DNA of 64,000 bases from Larkinella humicola (GTDB taxonomy: Bacteria > Bacteroidota > Bacteroidia > Cytophagales > Spirosomataceae): positions 558,001 to 622,000 of the forward strand of contig NZ_VTWS01000005.1 in NCBI RefSeq assembly GCF_008727875.1. The letters run 5' to 3'. Shown one piece after another: positions 7,154 to 15,505 of the stretch. A program made the translations under genes and the position numbers. How positions within the stretch are numbered: the stretch's first letter is position 1; the number at the start of each line of letters is the position of its first letter. The notes under the pieces were generated by a model. The model ran no database searches and was not told the origin of the DNA. It saw nothing but the letters and a program-made list of their open reading frames with translations.

Positions 7154-9551
7154 ATTCCGAACGAAGTGAAGTAACAGGATTCATTAATGCGGCTTTTGCG
7201 GACTGAACCGAAACCGTTGCCAACGTAATGAGGCTGGCCAGCAAACCGGTTGCGCCAAACACCCACCATCCAATCTCGATTCGGTAGGTGTAGTCCTGCA
7301 GCCAGGTGCTCATCAGCCACCACCCCAACGGCGCGGCTACCGCAAACCCCAACAGCACCAGCCGACCAAATTCCCGGCCAAACAGCCAGAGAATCTGCCC
7401 GACACTCGCCCCCAACACTTTCCGCACGCCAATTTCTTTCGTTTTTGATTCAGCCATAAACGACACCAGACCGTATAAACCCAGGCAACCGATCAGGATG
7501 GCAATCAGGGAAAACACCTGCGCAAAACCCAGCATGATGGTTTCGGCGGTGTAGAAGCGATCCATGATTTCGTCCATGAACTGGTAATGAAAGACCAGTT
7601 CGGGAAATAAACCGTTCCAGGTTTTTTCGACCTGCTTCAGCGTTTCGGCGAGGTGAGCCGGACTGACTTTCAGGGCGGCCATGCGGTTTTCGCTAAACGC
7701 TTTAAAAATAACCGTCGGTGCCACCGCCATCCGCAGCGAGTTGACTTGGAAATCGTTCACCACACCCACCACCGTCCGGTCGATGCCCAGCACGTTGAGG
7801 TGTTTCCCCAGAATGGCATCGGGCGAGGGCAAGCCCAGCCGCTTCACCAGCATCTCATTGACAATGATTTCCCTGGCGACGGTATCGCCGGATAGAAAAT
7901 TACGACCGGCCCGTAGTTTCAGGCCAAACAGGGGCACATAGTTTCCGTCCCCAATTTTAGTCTGGGTTTCGAATTTTTCCGGCTCGGCCCGGTTGTCAAA
8001 CGTAAACGGGCTCTTGTTGATGATGGAAGACGCGGGCGGAGCGTTGCCGAAGGCTACGTCCTGAATCGCCCCGATTTGCCGCAACCGACTCCGCAGCGTT
8101 TCCTGCCTGAGCGGATCAGGCGTCGGAACCGGAATGGTCAGAACGGTTTCTTTCGTAAAACCCAAATCGACATTGCGAACATACCGCAACTGCGCCATCA
8201 TCACAAGCACACTGATGACGAAGAGTTGCGTAATGAAAAATTGTACCACGACCAGCCCGCGACGTACCGAAATGCCGCCCACCTGCTCGGTTGTCATTTT
8301 CCGGCGCAAAGCCGCTATTGGATTAAACCCCGACACAATGAGCGACGGATAAAAACCGGCCAGCCCGATCACACACCCAATCAGCAGCAGGAAAAGCAGC
8401 AACGACTTTGGCTGCAGCAGGTCTGTCAGCGAAAAATCGGCGTTGAAAATCGCCATCGTCTGGTTAACCAACGGCAGCCCGGCCTGCGCCAGGGCCAGGG
8501 CCAGCGCCACAGCCGCCAGCGTAATCAGGGCGGTTTCGGTCATAAATTGCCGGAACAACTGCCCCCGGGTGCTGCCCAGTGCCTTCCGAACGCCCACCTC
8601 TTTTGAACGCCGGAGTGCCTGAGCCGTGGCCAGATTGACGAAATTGATGCAGGCTGCCAGCACCAGAAATACCCCAACAATCGCCATCGCATACAGCAGT
8701 TTTAGCTGCATCCGACCGCCGTAGGTCGTATTGAAGTGAATGTCATGCAGAGGTTGGGCGTGAAAATGATAGAATCGGGCATTTTCAGGGGTGTAATATG
8801 TTTGGATAATGCCCGGAAAAACCGCTTCCAACTGGCCGACCGGCGTATTTTCCGGCAGCGTAACGTAGGTCATTTCTTCGCTATTGAGGTCATCCCAGTT
8901 CTGCAACGACCGGGCTTCCAAACCCAACACCGTACTGTAAGAGATATACACCTCATCGCTCAGATTGGTTGCCACCGGATGATCTTTCAGAACGCCGGTC
9001 ACCGTCAGATTCAGGTTGTTGTCCAGTCGCAGGGTCCGGCCAATCGGGTTGGCGTCTCCGAAGTATTTGTGGACGTATTTTTCCGTCAGCACCACGGAAT
9101 TCGGCGCAGTCAGGGCGGTTTTCGGCGTACCGGTTTTCCACTGAAAATCAAATGCCTCGAACAGATCAGGATCGGCAAACGCGACCGTGCGCTCTTCCTG
9201 AAACTTCCGGAGAAAACCGCCATCGGCCCGGGGTATGCTCAGCAAAGTTCCCCGCAGCCGTTTGATCCGGGCGACCGTTTCGATGAAGGGATAATCACGA
9301 CGCAACACCCCGGCCAGTGCCTTCGGCGTTCCCCGCGAATAGGTAGTCGTTTCGTAGGTCAGCTCCGTCACCACGCGGTAGATCCGGTCGGCCTTTTGGT
9401 GGTAGGCATCGAATCCAAGCTGAAACCCGACGACCAGAAAAATCAGAATACCGCACGCCAGCCCGACCGCCAGCCCAATTACATTGAGCAGACTGTAGGT
9501 CCGGTGCCGCAACAAGGTGCGGAAGGCCACTTTGAAGTAGTTTTTTAGCAT
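7152..9551 (-). CDS. Orphan FtsX/MacB-type ABC permease, prefix-less (FVNLATAQA subgroup)
   Basis: 799 aa from MLKNYFKVAF. It belongs to the second core subgroup: the first FtsX unit reads INFVNLATAQALRRSKEVG and continues VRKALGSTRGQL. The central helix is preceded by SVRRGLVVVQFFITQLFV, where the other subgroup has VVFQFxxS-type sequence. The core is strikingly like that of the prefix-bearing permease at 28434-31085. The second FtsX unit has ESKTKEIGVRKVLGA and the tail NPVTSLRSE. Only 4 bp separate its start from the stop of the preceding gene, so the two are co-transcribed and possibly translationally coupled. Confidence 0.93.
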   Translation of the reverse strand: MLKNYFKVAFRTLLRHRTYSLLNVIGLAVGLACGILIFLVVGFQLGFDAYHQKADRIYRVVTELTYETTTYSRGTPKALAGVLRRDYPFIETVARIKRLRGTLLSIPRADGGFLRKFQEERTVAFADPDLFEAFDFQWKTGTPKTALTAPNSVVLTEKYVHKYFGDANPIGRTLRLDNNLNLTVTGVLKDHPVATNLSDEVYISYSTVLGLEARSLQNWDDLNSEEMTYVTLPENTPVGQLEAVFPGIIQTYYTPENARFYHFHAQPLHDIHFNTTYGGRMQLKLLYAMAIVGVFLVLAACINFVNLATAQALRRSKEVGVRKALGSTRGQLFRQFMTETALITLAAVALALALAQAGLPLVNQTMAIFNADFSLTDLLQPKSLLLFLLLIGCVIGLAGFYPSLIVSGFNPIAALRRKMTTEQVGGISVRRGLVVVQFFITQLFVISVLVMMAQLRYVRNVDLGFTKETVLTIPVPTPDPLRQETLRSRLRQIGAIQDVAFGNAPPASSIINKSPFTFDNRAEPEKFETQTKIGDGNYVPLFGLKLRAGRNFLSGDTVAREIIVNEMLVKRLGLPSPDAILGKHLNVLGIDRTVVGVVNDFQVNSLRMAVAPTVIFKAFSENRMAALKVSPAHLAETLKQVEKTWNGLFPELVFHYQFMDEIMDRFYTAETIMLGFAQVFSLIAILIGCLGLYGLVSFMAESKTKEIGVRKVLGASVGQILWLFGREFGRLVLLGFAVAAPLGWWLMSTWLQDYTYRIEIGWWVFGATGLLASLITLATVSVQSAKAALMNPVTSLRSE

Positions 9552-9555
9552 AACT

Positions 9556-11940
9556 CTATTCCGAACGAAGTGACTTCACCGGGTTGGCAATGGCGGCTTT
9601 GACGGATTGATACACCACTGTTATCCAGCAGATCAGTAGCGTCAGCACACACGCGACCACAAACACCCATATGCCGATGTCGGTTTTGTACGGAAAATGC
9701 TGTAGCCAGCGGTCCATCGAATACCAGGCGACCGGAATGGCAATCGGGAATGAGAACAGGACCAGCTTCGTAAAATCTTTGGAAAGCAGCAGCACTACGC
9801 TCGAAACCGACGCGCCCATCACTTTCCGAACGCCGATTTCCTTCACCCGCTGTTCGGTCGTGAATGTCGCCAAGCCAAATAAACCGAGGCAGGCAATCAG
9901 AATCGTCAGACCGGAGAACGCCGTAAAAATCCGGCCCCGCAGTTCGTCGGCTTTGTAGGCCGACTCGAAATCCTGGTCCAGAAACCGGTATTCAAACAGG
10001 CGATCCGGGTAAGTTTCGCGCCATTTCCGGCCAATGAATTCAACGGTTTGATCGGCATTTTTGGCATCGATTTTAATGTGAATCACCCCATTGTTCGGCC
10101 GATACAGCATAATCATCGGTTCGATGGGCATGTAGAGCGACTGCTGGTGAAAATCCTTCACCACGCCCACGACCTTAGCCTCCGGCGGAGCCGACTGACC
10201 GGCCTGCGGCAACCCGCCCAGCAACACTTTTTTGCCCAGCGGTTCTTTCCAGCCCATGCGTTTGACGGCGGCCTGGTTCACCAGCACACCATTGGACGTA
10301 TCCGCCGGAATTTTATCCGAAAAAGCCCGGCCGGCAACCACTTTCATCCCCATCGTTTGCAGGTAATCGTGGTCGATACCCATCGGTTTGAAGCCCATTT
10401 CTTTCAGTCCGGCGTTGGATTCAATGCCGAAAATAACCCGCCCGCCAATGTTGCTGGTGGGCGACGAAGCCGTGGCCACGCTGCGGACGTTCGGATTGGC
10501 CAACAGGTCGCTGCGCAGCCGGTTGTAGCGGTCGCGGGGCTGGCGGTCCTGGTAATCGATGGTCAACACCTGCTCGCGGTTGTACCCCAGATCCTTGTCC
10601 CGCATGTAGTTCAATTGATCGTACACAATCCAGGTACAAATCAGCATGATCAGCGAAATGGCGAACTGAACCACCACCAGCGTTTTCCGGAAAAAACTGC
10701 CACCTTTGGCATTGAACGAGCCTTTCAGCACCGTGGCCGGTTCGAAGGACGACAGATAAAAAGCCGGGTAACTGCCGCTGATAAAACCGGTAAAAACGAC
10801 AATGGAAAGGGCAATCAGCATGAACTGCGGCTGAATCAATTCCCGAAACTGAATCTCTTTTCCCGAAACCGAATTGAAAAACGGGAGCAGCAACGCCACA
10901 AACAGCAGACTCAGCAGGAGCGACAAAACCGTCATCAGCACCGACTCGGTCAGGAACTGGGCCATCAGGGCACTCCGGAGCGAGCCCATCACTTTCCGCA
11001 GCCCCACTTCCTTCGAGCGTTTGGCCGAGCGGGCCGTTGCCAGGTTCATGTAATTGATGCTGGCCAAGAGCAACATGAAAAAGGCGACGGCGCTGAAAAT
11101 GTAGACGTAACTGATATCGCCGTTGGCTTCGCCGTCGAGTTTGGAGTACAGGTGAATGCTCGTCAGCGGCTGCAACTGGTACGTAATCTTGATGCCCATC
11201 CGCTTGAAGATCGACGCCATGTTTTTGTCGTACAGTTGCGGAAACTTGCTTTCCAATATGCTGGTGTCGAAGTTTTTCGGCAAAACCAGGTAGCTGACGA
11301 TGTAAAAACCGCCCCAGCCGTCGGCCTTCCGCTCGTTCGGGCTCAGCGACAGCAGCGCGTTGAACGTAAAATGCGAGTTTCGGGGCACGTCTTCAATGAC
11401 GCCCGTGACCTGATACGAAGTCGTGTCGTTGGTACGCAGCGTCTGCCCCAGGGCAGTACCTTCACCAAAGAATTTCCGGGCGGTTTTCTCGGTCAGCACC
11501 ACGCTGCCGGGCCGGGCCAAAGCGGTTTTGGGGTCGCCCTCGATAAATTTGTGGGTAAAGACGTCGAATACCGTGGAGTCAGCCGCGTAGACCTCTTCTT
11601 CGTAAAACCGCTTCTCACCCTGCCGGAAGGCCACCCGGCCGTTGGGAAAAAACCGCACGTAGTTTTCCACGAAGGGATAGTCCCGTTTCAGTGAGGTCAC
11701 CAGGGGCGGCTGCGTGCTCTGCCACTTGTTGATTTTGTCGGGTTCGGTGATGTACGAGACGATGCGGTAAATCTGGTCGGCTTTTTTGTGGTACCGGTCG
11801 AAACTCAACTCATCGGTAACGTAGAGCAACAGCAACAGGCCGCAGGTGACCCCGATGGTCAGGCCCAGAATATTGATCAGGCTGTAGAATTTGTCCTTCA
11901 GTATATTCCGCCAGGCGATGGTCAGGTAGTTTTTCAGCAT
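9556..11940 (-). CDS. Orphan FtsX/MacB-type ABC permease, prefix-less, first gene of a three-permease operon
   Basis: 794 aa from MLKNYLTIAW. The first FtsX unit carries INYMNLATARSAKRSKEVG with coupling region LRKVMGSLRSAL. The second has EQRVKEIGVRKVMGASVSSV, and the tail is NPVKSLRSE. Eight membrane helices and two large periplasmic domains are predicted. It is the first gene behind the sigma-54-like promoter at 11978-11995, with an expected leader of about 28 nt. The operator pair at 12048-12085 lies 55 bp further up. Divergent from the padR operon. Substrate unknown; an ATPase would have to come from elsewhere in the genome. Confidence 0.93.
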   Translation of the reverse strand: MLKNYLTIAWRNILKDKFYSLINILGLTIGVTCGLLLLLYVTDELSFDRYHKKADQIYRIVSYITEPDKINKWQSTQPPLVTSLKRDYPFVENYVRFFPNGRVAFRQGEKRFYEEEVYAADSTVFDVFTHKFIEGDPKTALARPGSVVLTEKTARKFFGEGTALGQTLRTNDTTSYQVTGVIEDVPRNSHFTFNALLSLSPNERKADGWGGFYIVSYLVLPKNFDTSILESKFPQLYDKNMASIFKRMGIKITYQLQPLTSIHLYSKLDGEANGDISYVYIFSAVAFFMLLLASINYMNLATARSAKRSKEVGLRKVMGSLRSALMAQFLTESVLMTVLSLLLSLLFVALLLPFFNSVSGKEIQFRELIQPQFMLIALSIVVFTGFISGSYPAFYLSSFEPATVLKGSFNAKGGSFFRKTLVVVQFAISLIMLICTWIVYDQLNYMRDKDLGYNREQVLTIDYQDRQPRDRYNRLRSDLLANPNVRSVATASSPTSNIGGRVIFGIESNAGLKEMGFKPMGIDHDYLQTMGMKVVAGRAFSDKIPADTSNGVLVNQAAVKRMGWKEPLGKKVLLGGLPQAGQSAPPEAKVVGVVKDFHQQSLYMPIEPMIMLYRPNNGVIHIKIDAKNADQTVEFIGRKWRETYPDRLFEYRFLDQDFESAYKADELRGRIFTAFSGLTILIACLGLFGLATFTTEQRVKEIGVRKVMGASVSSVVLLLSKDFTKLVLFSFPIAIPVAWYSMDRWLQHFPYKTDIGIWVFVVACVLTLLICWITVVYQSVKAAIANPVKSLRSE

Positions 11941-11977
11941 AGGTCCAGTTAGAAAAGCGGTTCGGTTGCCTTGGGTC

Positions 11978-11995
11978 GCTCAACTTCCATGCCGA
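11978..11995 (-). promoter_or_regulatory. Sigma-54-like promoter of the three-permease operon
   Basis: The reverse strand reads TCGGCATGGAAGTTGAGC: GG (11993-11992), ten bases, GA (11981-11980). The start codon is about 40 bp downstream of the -12 element. Confidence 0.62.
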
Positions 11996-12047
11996 GCCTA
12001 TTATATCACTGACTAACAGTATTTTACAAAATGATTTCTTCTTTCTT

Positions 12048-12085
12048 TGTCCGAAATCGTACAATCGTTTGTCCGCCGATGTACA
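12048..12085 (-). promoter_or_regulatory. Operator pair for the leftward permease operon
   Basis: 12048-12063 is TGTCCG-AAAT-CGTACA and 12070-12085 is TGTCCG-CCGA-TGTACA. The sites start 22 bp apart, and the proximal one is 55 bp from the -24 GG. The second half-site TGTACA in place of CGGACA recurs in the pair before the other padR gene. Confidence 0.68.
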
Positions 12086-12132
12086 GGGCTTCGGCCTTCA
12101 TCACGCCACCGGCGCCTGCTCGTCATCCGGCT

Positions 12133-12170
12133 TGTCCGTTTTGGTACGTCACAATGTCCAAAACCGGACA
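12133..12170 (+). promoter_or_regulatory. Operator pair for the rightward padR operon
   Basis: 12155-12170 is TGTCCA-AAAC-CGGACA. 12133-12148 is the weaker TGTCCG-TTTT-GGTACG. They start 22 bp apart. The proximal site ends 65 bp before the -24 GG at 12235, about one helical turn further than in the other units. Confidence 0.6.
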
Positions 12171-12232
12171 CGTTTCCCATCCGGCTTATCTAAAATCCGC
12201 GTTTAACGGCTGTTAAAGCGGTTTTCTATCAA

Positions 12233-12250
12233 TTGGCATTGCATTTGATC
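12233..12250 (+). promoter_or_regulatory. Sigma-54-like promoter of padR operon 1
   Basis: TTGGCATTGCATTTGATC: GG (12235-12236), ten bases, GA (12247-12248). Nearly the same sequence precedes the other padR gene at 42492-42509. It lies inside the upstream extension of the padR reading frame, which supports ATG 12278 as the true start; the leader would be about 18 nt. Confidence 0.68.
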
Positions 12251-12277
12251 GGCATTATCGTATCATATCACTGCGCC

Positions 12278-12616
12278 ATGAAAAGGGCTTTTTTAGGAGA
12301 ATTTGAAGAGGTGGTTTTGTTGACGGTGGCCGTGCTGGACGAAAGCGCGTACGGCGTGACCGTTACGCAGGAAATCGAACAAAAAACCGGGCGGGCGGTG
12401 GGCTTCAGCACGGTTCATACGACGCTGCAACGGCTGGAAGAAAAAGGATACCTGTCGTCGAAAATGAGCGGAGCCACGGCCGAGCGCGGTGGTCGTCGGA
12501 AGCGGTTTTTCACGGTGACTGCCGCTGGTCGCAAAGCACTCATGGAAGTGAAAAGCATCCGTGAGCAGTTGTGGGATGCCCTGCCTCCGCAGACGTTGCA
12601 GTTGATGGGAGGATAA
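12278..12616 (+). CDS. PadR-family transcriptional regulator 1
   Basis: 112 aa from ATG 12278 (MKRAFLGEFEEVVLL). An upstream in-frame start at 12233 would overlap the promoter and is rejected. It is a winged-helix PadR protein: LGEFEEVVLLTVAVL leads the first helix, then YGVTVTQEIEQKTG, a recognition-helix region (STVHTTLQRLEEKGYL) and the wing TAERGGRRKRFFTVTAAGRKAL. It forms dimers in known family members. It is a clear paralogue of the PadR at 42127-42465. It heads an operon with four prefix-domain permeases; the same PadR-permease pairing is known in Acidobacteria. It probably represses or tunes its own operon; the ligand is unknown. Confidence 0.92.
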   Translation: MKRAFLGEFEEVVLLTVAVLDESAYGVTVTQEIEQKTGRAVGFSTVHTTLQRLEEKGYLSSKMSGATAERGGRRKRFFTVTAAGRKALMEVKSIREQLWDALPPQTLQLMGG

Positions 12617-12627
12617 CTGATGAAAAA

Positions 12628-12732
12628 TGAATAACGAATATTGAATATTGAACACTGAATATCGAAATCAAACACCAGAATCCGGAGCACTCACTTCGTT
12701 ATTCTCTATTCAGTGTTCATTATTCGATATTA
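12628..12732. repeat. Heptad-word inverted repeat H3
   Basis: Arms of GAATAAC/GAATATT/GAACACT words (left about 12628-12665, right about 12694-12732), between padR and the first permease. The right arm ends just before the permease start codon. Confidence 0.72.
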
Positions 12733-12739
12733 AAACCTT

Positions 12740-15403
12740 ATGAAACCACCAACCCCAAAACCGCCCCGCTGGGCCACCTCCCTGCTCGACTGGCTGGGTG
12801 ATCCCAACACCGTCGAAGAGGTCCAGGGGGATTTGCTGGAACTGTATGCGTATTGGGTGAAAACCGTTGGTGAACGGAAAGCCGATTGGCGGTATGTCCT
12901 GAGTGCGTTGAAATTGTTGCGGCCGCTGGCCAACCGAAAAAAAGCCGAGTCGAATCCATTTTTCCTACATCCTGCTATGGTACGAAACTATTTCAAAATT
13001 GCCCTCCGCAATCTGCTCAAACACAAAGGGTATTCGGGTATCAACATGGGAGGATTGGCGGTAGGGATGGCGGTGGCCCTGTTGACGGGTCTCTGGATTT
13101 ACGATGAATTATCGTTTAACCGGTATCACCAGCATTACGACCGCATTGCCCTGGTAATGCAGAATCAGGTGGTAAATGGCGAACTGCACACGTCGCAATC
13201 CCTGCCGTATCCGTTTATTCAGGAACTGAAAAGTAACTACAGCAGTCCCTTTAAACACATCGTAACCGCAACGCATCTGGACGATCACATTTTAACGGCA
13301 GGTGAAACGAAGCTCTCGAAACGAGGGCAATTCATTGGCGCCGAAGCCCCGGAAATGCTGACGTTGAAGATGGTAGAAGGCACCCGGGCGGGTTTGCAGG
13401 ACCCCCAATCCATTCTACTGTCGGCTTCAACGGCGAAAGCCCTGTTCGGCAACGCTGATCCAATCAATAAACCGGTGAAAATCAATACAGATTGGCTGGT
13501 AAAAGTGACCGGAGTATATGAAGATTTACCCCAAAATACCCAGTTCCATGATGCGCAGTTTCTGGCGTCCTGGGAATATTTTGTGGCCAATAACCGGTAT
13601 ATGAGAGACAAAAAATGGGATAACCACGCCCTTTTAATTTACGTGGAAATTCAGCCGAATACTGACTTTGACAAGGCCACGGCGACCATCAAAGACTCTG
13701 AACTGAACGCCATTCGGCACCTTGAGAGTATGAAGGAAGAAGCCGCAACCCGGCCGCAAATGTGGCTGCATCCGATGCGCGACTGGCATTTGTATTCGGA
13801 TTTCAAAAACGGTGTGGTTGGGAAAGGGCCGGTTCAATACGTCTGGATGGTGGGCCTGATCGGTTTTTTCGTGCTGCTGTTGGCCTGCATCAATTTCATG
13901 AACCTCTCGACGGCCCGCTCCGAAAAACGCGCCAAGGAAGTGGGCATCCGGAAAACCGTCGGTTCGCGTCGTTCCCAGTTGATGGGTCAGTTTTTCAGCG
14001 AATCCCTGCTGGTGGTTTTCCTGTCCTTTCTGATTGCCCTGCTGCTGGCGACGGTTTCGTTGCCGTGGTTCAATAACCTGGCCGCCAAGCAGATGACGAT
14101 TCCCTGGGCGAATGGCTATTTTGGGTTGTTCTGCCTTGGTTTCATTGGGATAACGGGTTTCCTGGCGGGCAGCTATCCGGCCTTGTATTTGACTTCGTTT
14201 CAGCCCATTCAGGTCCTGAAGGGGGGTGGATCGGCGCGGTTGCAGCGGGGTCGGTCGGCTTCCATACCCCGCCAGATTCTGGTAGTGACGCAGTTCACGG
14301 TTTCCATTGCGCTGATCATCAGCACCCTGGTCGTTTACCGGCAGATTCAGTTTGCGAAAAGCCGTCCGGTCGGTTACGCCCGCGACGGGTTGTTGCTGGT
14401 GCCGATGCAGTCGGACGATTTTTACGGAAAAACTGCGTTGCTGCGAAATGAACTGAAAAACACCGGCGTGGTGAGCGAAGTGGCCGAGTCGCAAAGCCCG
14501 ATTACGGGTGTCTGGTCGTCGAATGAGGGATTTAGCTGGAAAGGCATGCCGCCCGGTTTGAACGAGCGATTTGCTACGCTAACGGTTTCGCCCGAATACG
14601 CCGAAACCGTCGGCTGGCAATTTAGTGGGGGCCGGAATTTCTCGAAAGAACTGGCGTCCGATTCCGCCGGGTTTATCATTAACGAAACAGCCGCCAAACT
14701 GCTGGGTTTTCGGCAACCCGTGGGCGAATTCGTCCGCTGGAAGAGCCAATGGATGACCAACAATGTGGAAAAACAATTCCGGATTTTGGGGGTGGTGAAA
14801 GACATGGTGATGGAGTCGCCCTTCAAGCCGATCAAACCCACGGTTTTCTTCCTGTTTGGCTCGCCCAACTGGATCAACATCAAAATCAGGCCCGGAGCTG
14901 ATGCCGGCAACGCGCTATCCCAAATTGAAGCGGTATTTAAAAAGCTGATTCCGGCAGCCCCGTTTGAGTACAAATTTGCTGATGAAGAATATGACGCCAA
15001 GTTCCGGGCCGAAGAACGGATTGGCAAGCTGGCGACCTTCTTTGCGGTTTTGGCCATCTTTATTTCCTGCCTGGGTTTGTTTGGGCTGGCGTCGTTCGTG
15101 GCTGAGCAGCGCACCAAGGAGATTGGCGTGCGGAAAGTGATGGGCGCATCGGTGCTCAACCTGTGGCGTTTGTTGTCGAAAGACTTCATGGTATTGGTCT
15201 TGCTTGCCTTCGGGATTGCCACGCCCGTCGCTGCGTATTTCCTCCGTAGCTGGTTGCAGCAGTACGACTACCGCACCGAGCTTTCCTGGTGGATTTTTGC
15301 CGCATCGGGTGTCGGCGCGCTGGTGATTACGTTGCTAACCGTCAGTTTCCAGAGCATCAAAGCCGCTTTGATGAATCCGGTGAAAAGTCTGCGAAGTGAG
15401 TGA
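12740..15403 (+). CDS. Orphan ABC permease with N-terminal permease-prefix domain
   Basis: 887 aa. Residues 1-79 form the extra cytoplasmic prefix domain (PPRWATSLLDWLGDPNTVEE, then VQGDLLELYAYW and GERKADWRY). The ordinary permease core begins at internal Met80 (MVRNYFKIALRNLL). The first FtsX unit has INFMNLSTARSEKRAKEVG with IRKTVGSRRSQL; the second has EQRTKEIGVRKVMGASVLNL. The tail is NPVKSLRSE. The core has two periplasmic domains and eight predicted helices. It is the first permease of padR operon 1. The prefix sequence is closer to those of its operon mates than the cores are to one another. Confidence 0.93.
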   Translation: MKPPTPKPPRWATSLLDWLGDPNTVEEVQGDLLELYAYWVKTVGERKADWRYVLSALKLLRPLANRKKAESNPFFLHPAMVRNYFKIALRNLLKHKGYSGINMGGLAVGMAVALLTGLWIYDELSFNRYHQHYDRIALVMQNQVVNGELHTSQSLPYPFIQELKSNYSSPFKHIVTATHLDDHILTAGETKLSKRGQFIGAEAPEMLTLKMVEGTRAGLQDPQSILLSASTAKALFGNADPINKPVKINTDWLVKVTGVYEDLPQNTQFHDAQFLASWEYFVANNRYMRDKKWDNHALLIYVEIQPNTDFDKATATIKDSELNAIRHLESMKEEAATRPQMWLHPMRDWHLYSDFKNGVVGKGPVQYVWMVGLIGFFVLLLACINFMNLSTARSEKRAKEVGIRKTVGSRRSQLMGQFFSESLLVVFLSFLIALLLATVSLPWFNNLAAKQMTIPWANGYFGLFCLGFIGITGFLAGSYPALYLTSFQPIQVLKGGGSARLQRGRSASIPRQILVVTQFTVSIALIISTLVVYRQIQFAKSRPVGYARDGLLLVPMQSDDFYGKTALLRNELKNTGVVSEVAESQSPITGVWSSNEGFSWKGMPPGLNERFATLTVSPEYAETVGWQFSGGRNFSKELASDSAGFIINETAAKLLGFRQPVGEFVRWKSQWMTNNVEKQFRILGVVKDMVMESPFKPIKPTVFFLFGSPNWINIKIRPGADAGNALSQIEAVFKKLIPAAPFEYKFADEEYDAKFRAEERIGKLATFFAVLAIFISCLGLFGLASFVAEQRTKEIGVRKVMGASVLNLWRLLSKDFMVLVLLAFGIATPVAAYFLRSWLQQYDYRTELSWWIFAASGVGALVITLLTVSFQSIKAALMNPVKSLRSE

Positions 15404-15405
15404 AA

Positions 15406-15500
15406 AATAAATAACGAATATCGAATAATGAACACCAAATAACGAAGAGGCTTCGCCGACGTCCAACCTTCGATATTCGACGTTCAGTATTCGATATTAA
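15406..15500. repeat. Heptad-word inverted repeat H4
   Basis: GAATAAC/GAATATC words in both arms. The centre (GGCTTCGCCGACGTCCAACC) is identical to that of H7, which lies 8 kb away. Confidence 0.75.
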
Positions 15501-15505
15501 AAAAC

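Larger units (their letters stand above)
11941..12277. other. Divergent control region with two promoters and four operators
   Basis: 337 bp between the three-permease operon (-) and the padR operon (+), with no gene. Two sigma-54-like promoters face outward. Between them lie four 16-bp palindrome-type sites in two pairs, each pair with 22-bp internal spacing. This is the best illustration of the shared control architecture. Confidence 0.65.
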
